From Gordonia alkanivorans NBRC 16433 (lineage in GTDB: Bacteria; Actinomycetota; Actinomycetes; Mycobacteriales; Mycobacteriaceae): a stretch of 64,000 nt of DNA. Shown in pieces: positions 63,552 through 64,000 of this stretch (within the stretch, counting starts at the first letter, position 1; the number at the start of each line of letters is the position of its first letter). The position numbers and the translations under genes are program-made. Where the stretch lies: contig NZ_BACI01000097.1 in NCBI RefSeq assembly GCF_000225505.1, positions 1 through 64,000 of the forward strand. Reading direction: 5' to 3'. Below the pieces are notes generated by a model. The model did not search any database. It was not told the origin of the DNA and saw only the letters and a list, made by a program, of their open reading frames with translations.

Positions 63552-64000
63552 ATGTCCGCACCCACCGCACCGAAATCCTCACCTGGATCTCCGCAGCGCG
63601 AACGTAGTTTCCCGACCATCGAATTCACCGACGCCGAAGCCGGCGCCAAGGAATTCCCGAGCAGCAAGAGCCGCAGGTACAGCTACTATCAGCCGGCCAA
63701 GAAGCGGGCAACGGTCTATGAGGATGTCACCGTCGACGTACAGCCCGACCCGGAACGTCACCTGACCCAGGGCTGGATCTACGGCTTCGGCAACGGTCCA
63801 GGCGGTTATCCGCAGGAGTGGACGGCCGCGAAGTCGAGCAACTGGCACGCCTTCCTCGATCCCAACGAGGAGTGGGAACAGACCATCTTCCGCAACAACT
63901 CGGCGGTGGTCCACCAGGTCGATCTGTGTCTGCAGAATGCCAAGCGGGCCCGCGTGTACGACGGCTGGAATCCTTCGTGGCTCAAGTTCATCGAGCGCAA
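63552..64000 (+). CDS. prmC: Propane monooxygenase hydroxylase small subunit (3' end outside window)
   Basis: The first 149 codons of the diiron monooxygenase beta subunit (SFPTIEFTDAEAGAKEFP, YYQPAKKRATVYEDVTVDVQ, LTQGWIYGFGNGPGGYP). It runs off the right edge, so length and C-terminus cannot be judged. It supports PrmA folding and has no metal ligands of its own. AGG before ATG 63552 is a close, weak ribosome site. prmD (coupling protein) is expected next. Confidence 0.9.
   Translation, partial: MSAPTAPKSSPGSPQRERSFPTIEFTDAEAGAKEFPSSKSRRYSYYQPAKKRATVYEDVTVDVQPDPERHLTQGWIYGFGNGPGGYPQEWTAAKSSNWHAFLDPNEEWEQTIFRNNSAVVHQVDLCLQNAKRARVYDGWNPSWLKFIER

Overview
The window is high-GC actinobacterial DNA, and gene content and order point to Mycobacteriales, most likely Gordonia or a close relative. 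Up to about 39.1 kb the genes follow, with few breaks, the order I recall for Mycobacterium tuberculosis Rv3197 to Rv3226c: ABC1 kinase, whiB7, uvrD2, mycoredoxin, nudC, K+ channel, adnB, adnA, lipV-like, ATL, Rv3205c-like, moeZ, DUF3152, TetR, DUF3107, ferritin-like, rhlE, PQQ-like, parA, membrane protein, diacylglycerol kinase, whiB1, pdtaS, TB7.3, bL37, rshA, sigH, ybaK, HMCES. The last genes are a propane monooxygenase cluster (prmA, prmB, start of prmC) of the type known from Gordonia and Rhodococcus. The genus call is inference; no 16S or marker comparison was possible.

Layout. 1-14.9 kb: stress and repair core with the antibiotic-responsive regulator whiB7 (long attenuator-type leader), helicase uvrD2, redox protein mrx1, NudC and the AdnAB helicase-nuclease. 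14.9-21.5 kb: an assimilatory nitrite module (cbiX, nnaR, nirD, nirB, narK) sitting inside the otherwise conserved block; its upstream DNA has GlnR-like half-sites and three short palindromes. 21.6-39.1 kb: the conserved block resumes, including the SigH/RshA thiol-stress switch, WhiB1 and the PdtaS sensor kinase. 39.1-57.6 kb: accessory genes, namely an alcohol dehydrogenase, a TetR-controlled ABC exporter, a Baeyer-Villiger-type monooxygenase, an ATP-grasp ligase divergent from an MFS exporter, malQ, FAD and NAD(P) enzymes, an LpqH-like lipoprotein, a second orphan ParA, a frameshifted MpaB-like gene, a secreted protein, a NUDIX hydrolase and an aminotransferase. 57.9-64 kb: an FAD oxidoreductase, a GAF-LuxR regulator and prmABC, which runs off the right end.

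How the parts work together. Three promoters match the SigH consensus (gGGAAYA-N16/17-cGTT): in front of sigH, moeZ and mrx1. They link the SigH/RshA switch to mycothiol redox repair and sulfur-carrier activation. The whiB7 leader combines a WhiB7-type AT-rich promoter, a 106-codon upstream ORF with a good ribosome site, a hairpin holding that ORF's stop codon and an intrinsic terminator. The prm promoter has a 17-bp perfect palindrome just upstream of its -35, directly behind a LuxR-type regulator gene that is a natural candidate to bind it.

Two genes carry one-base frameshifts (diacylglycerol kinase near 32239, MpaB-like oxygenase near 53961). No rRNA, tRNA, CRISPR array or insertion sequence was recognised. 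I did not find a system that I would call wholly new. The best leads are the regulatory architectures at whiB7, mrx1, narK and prm, and the small gene clusters of the 39-55 kb region.
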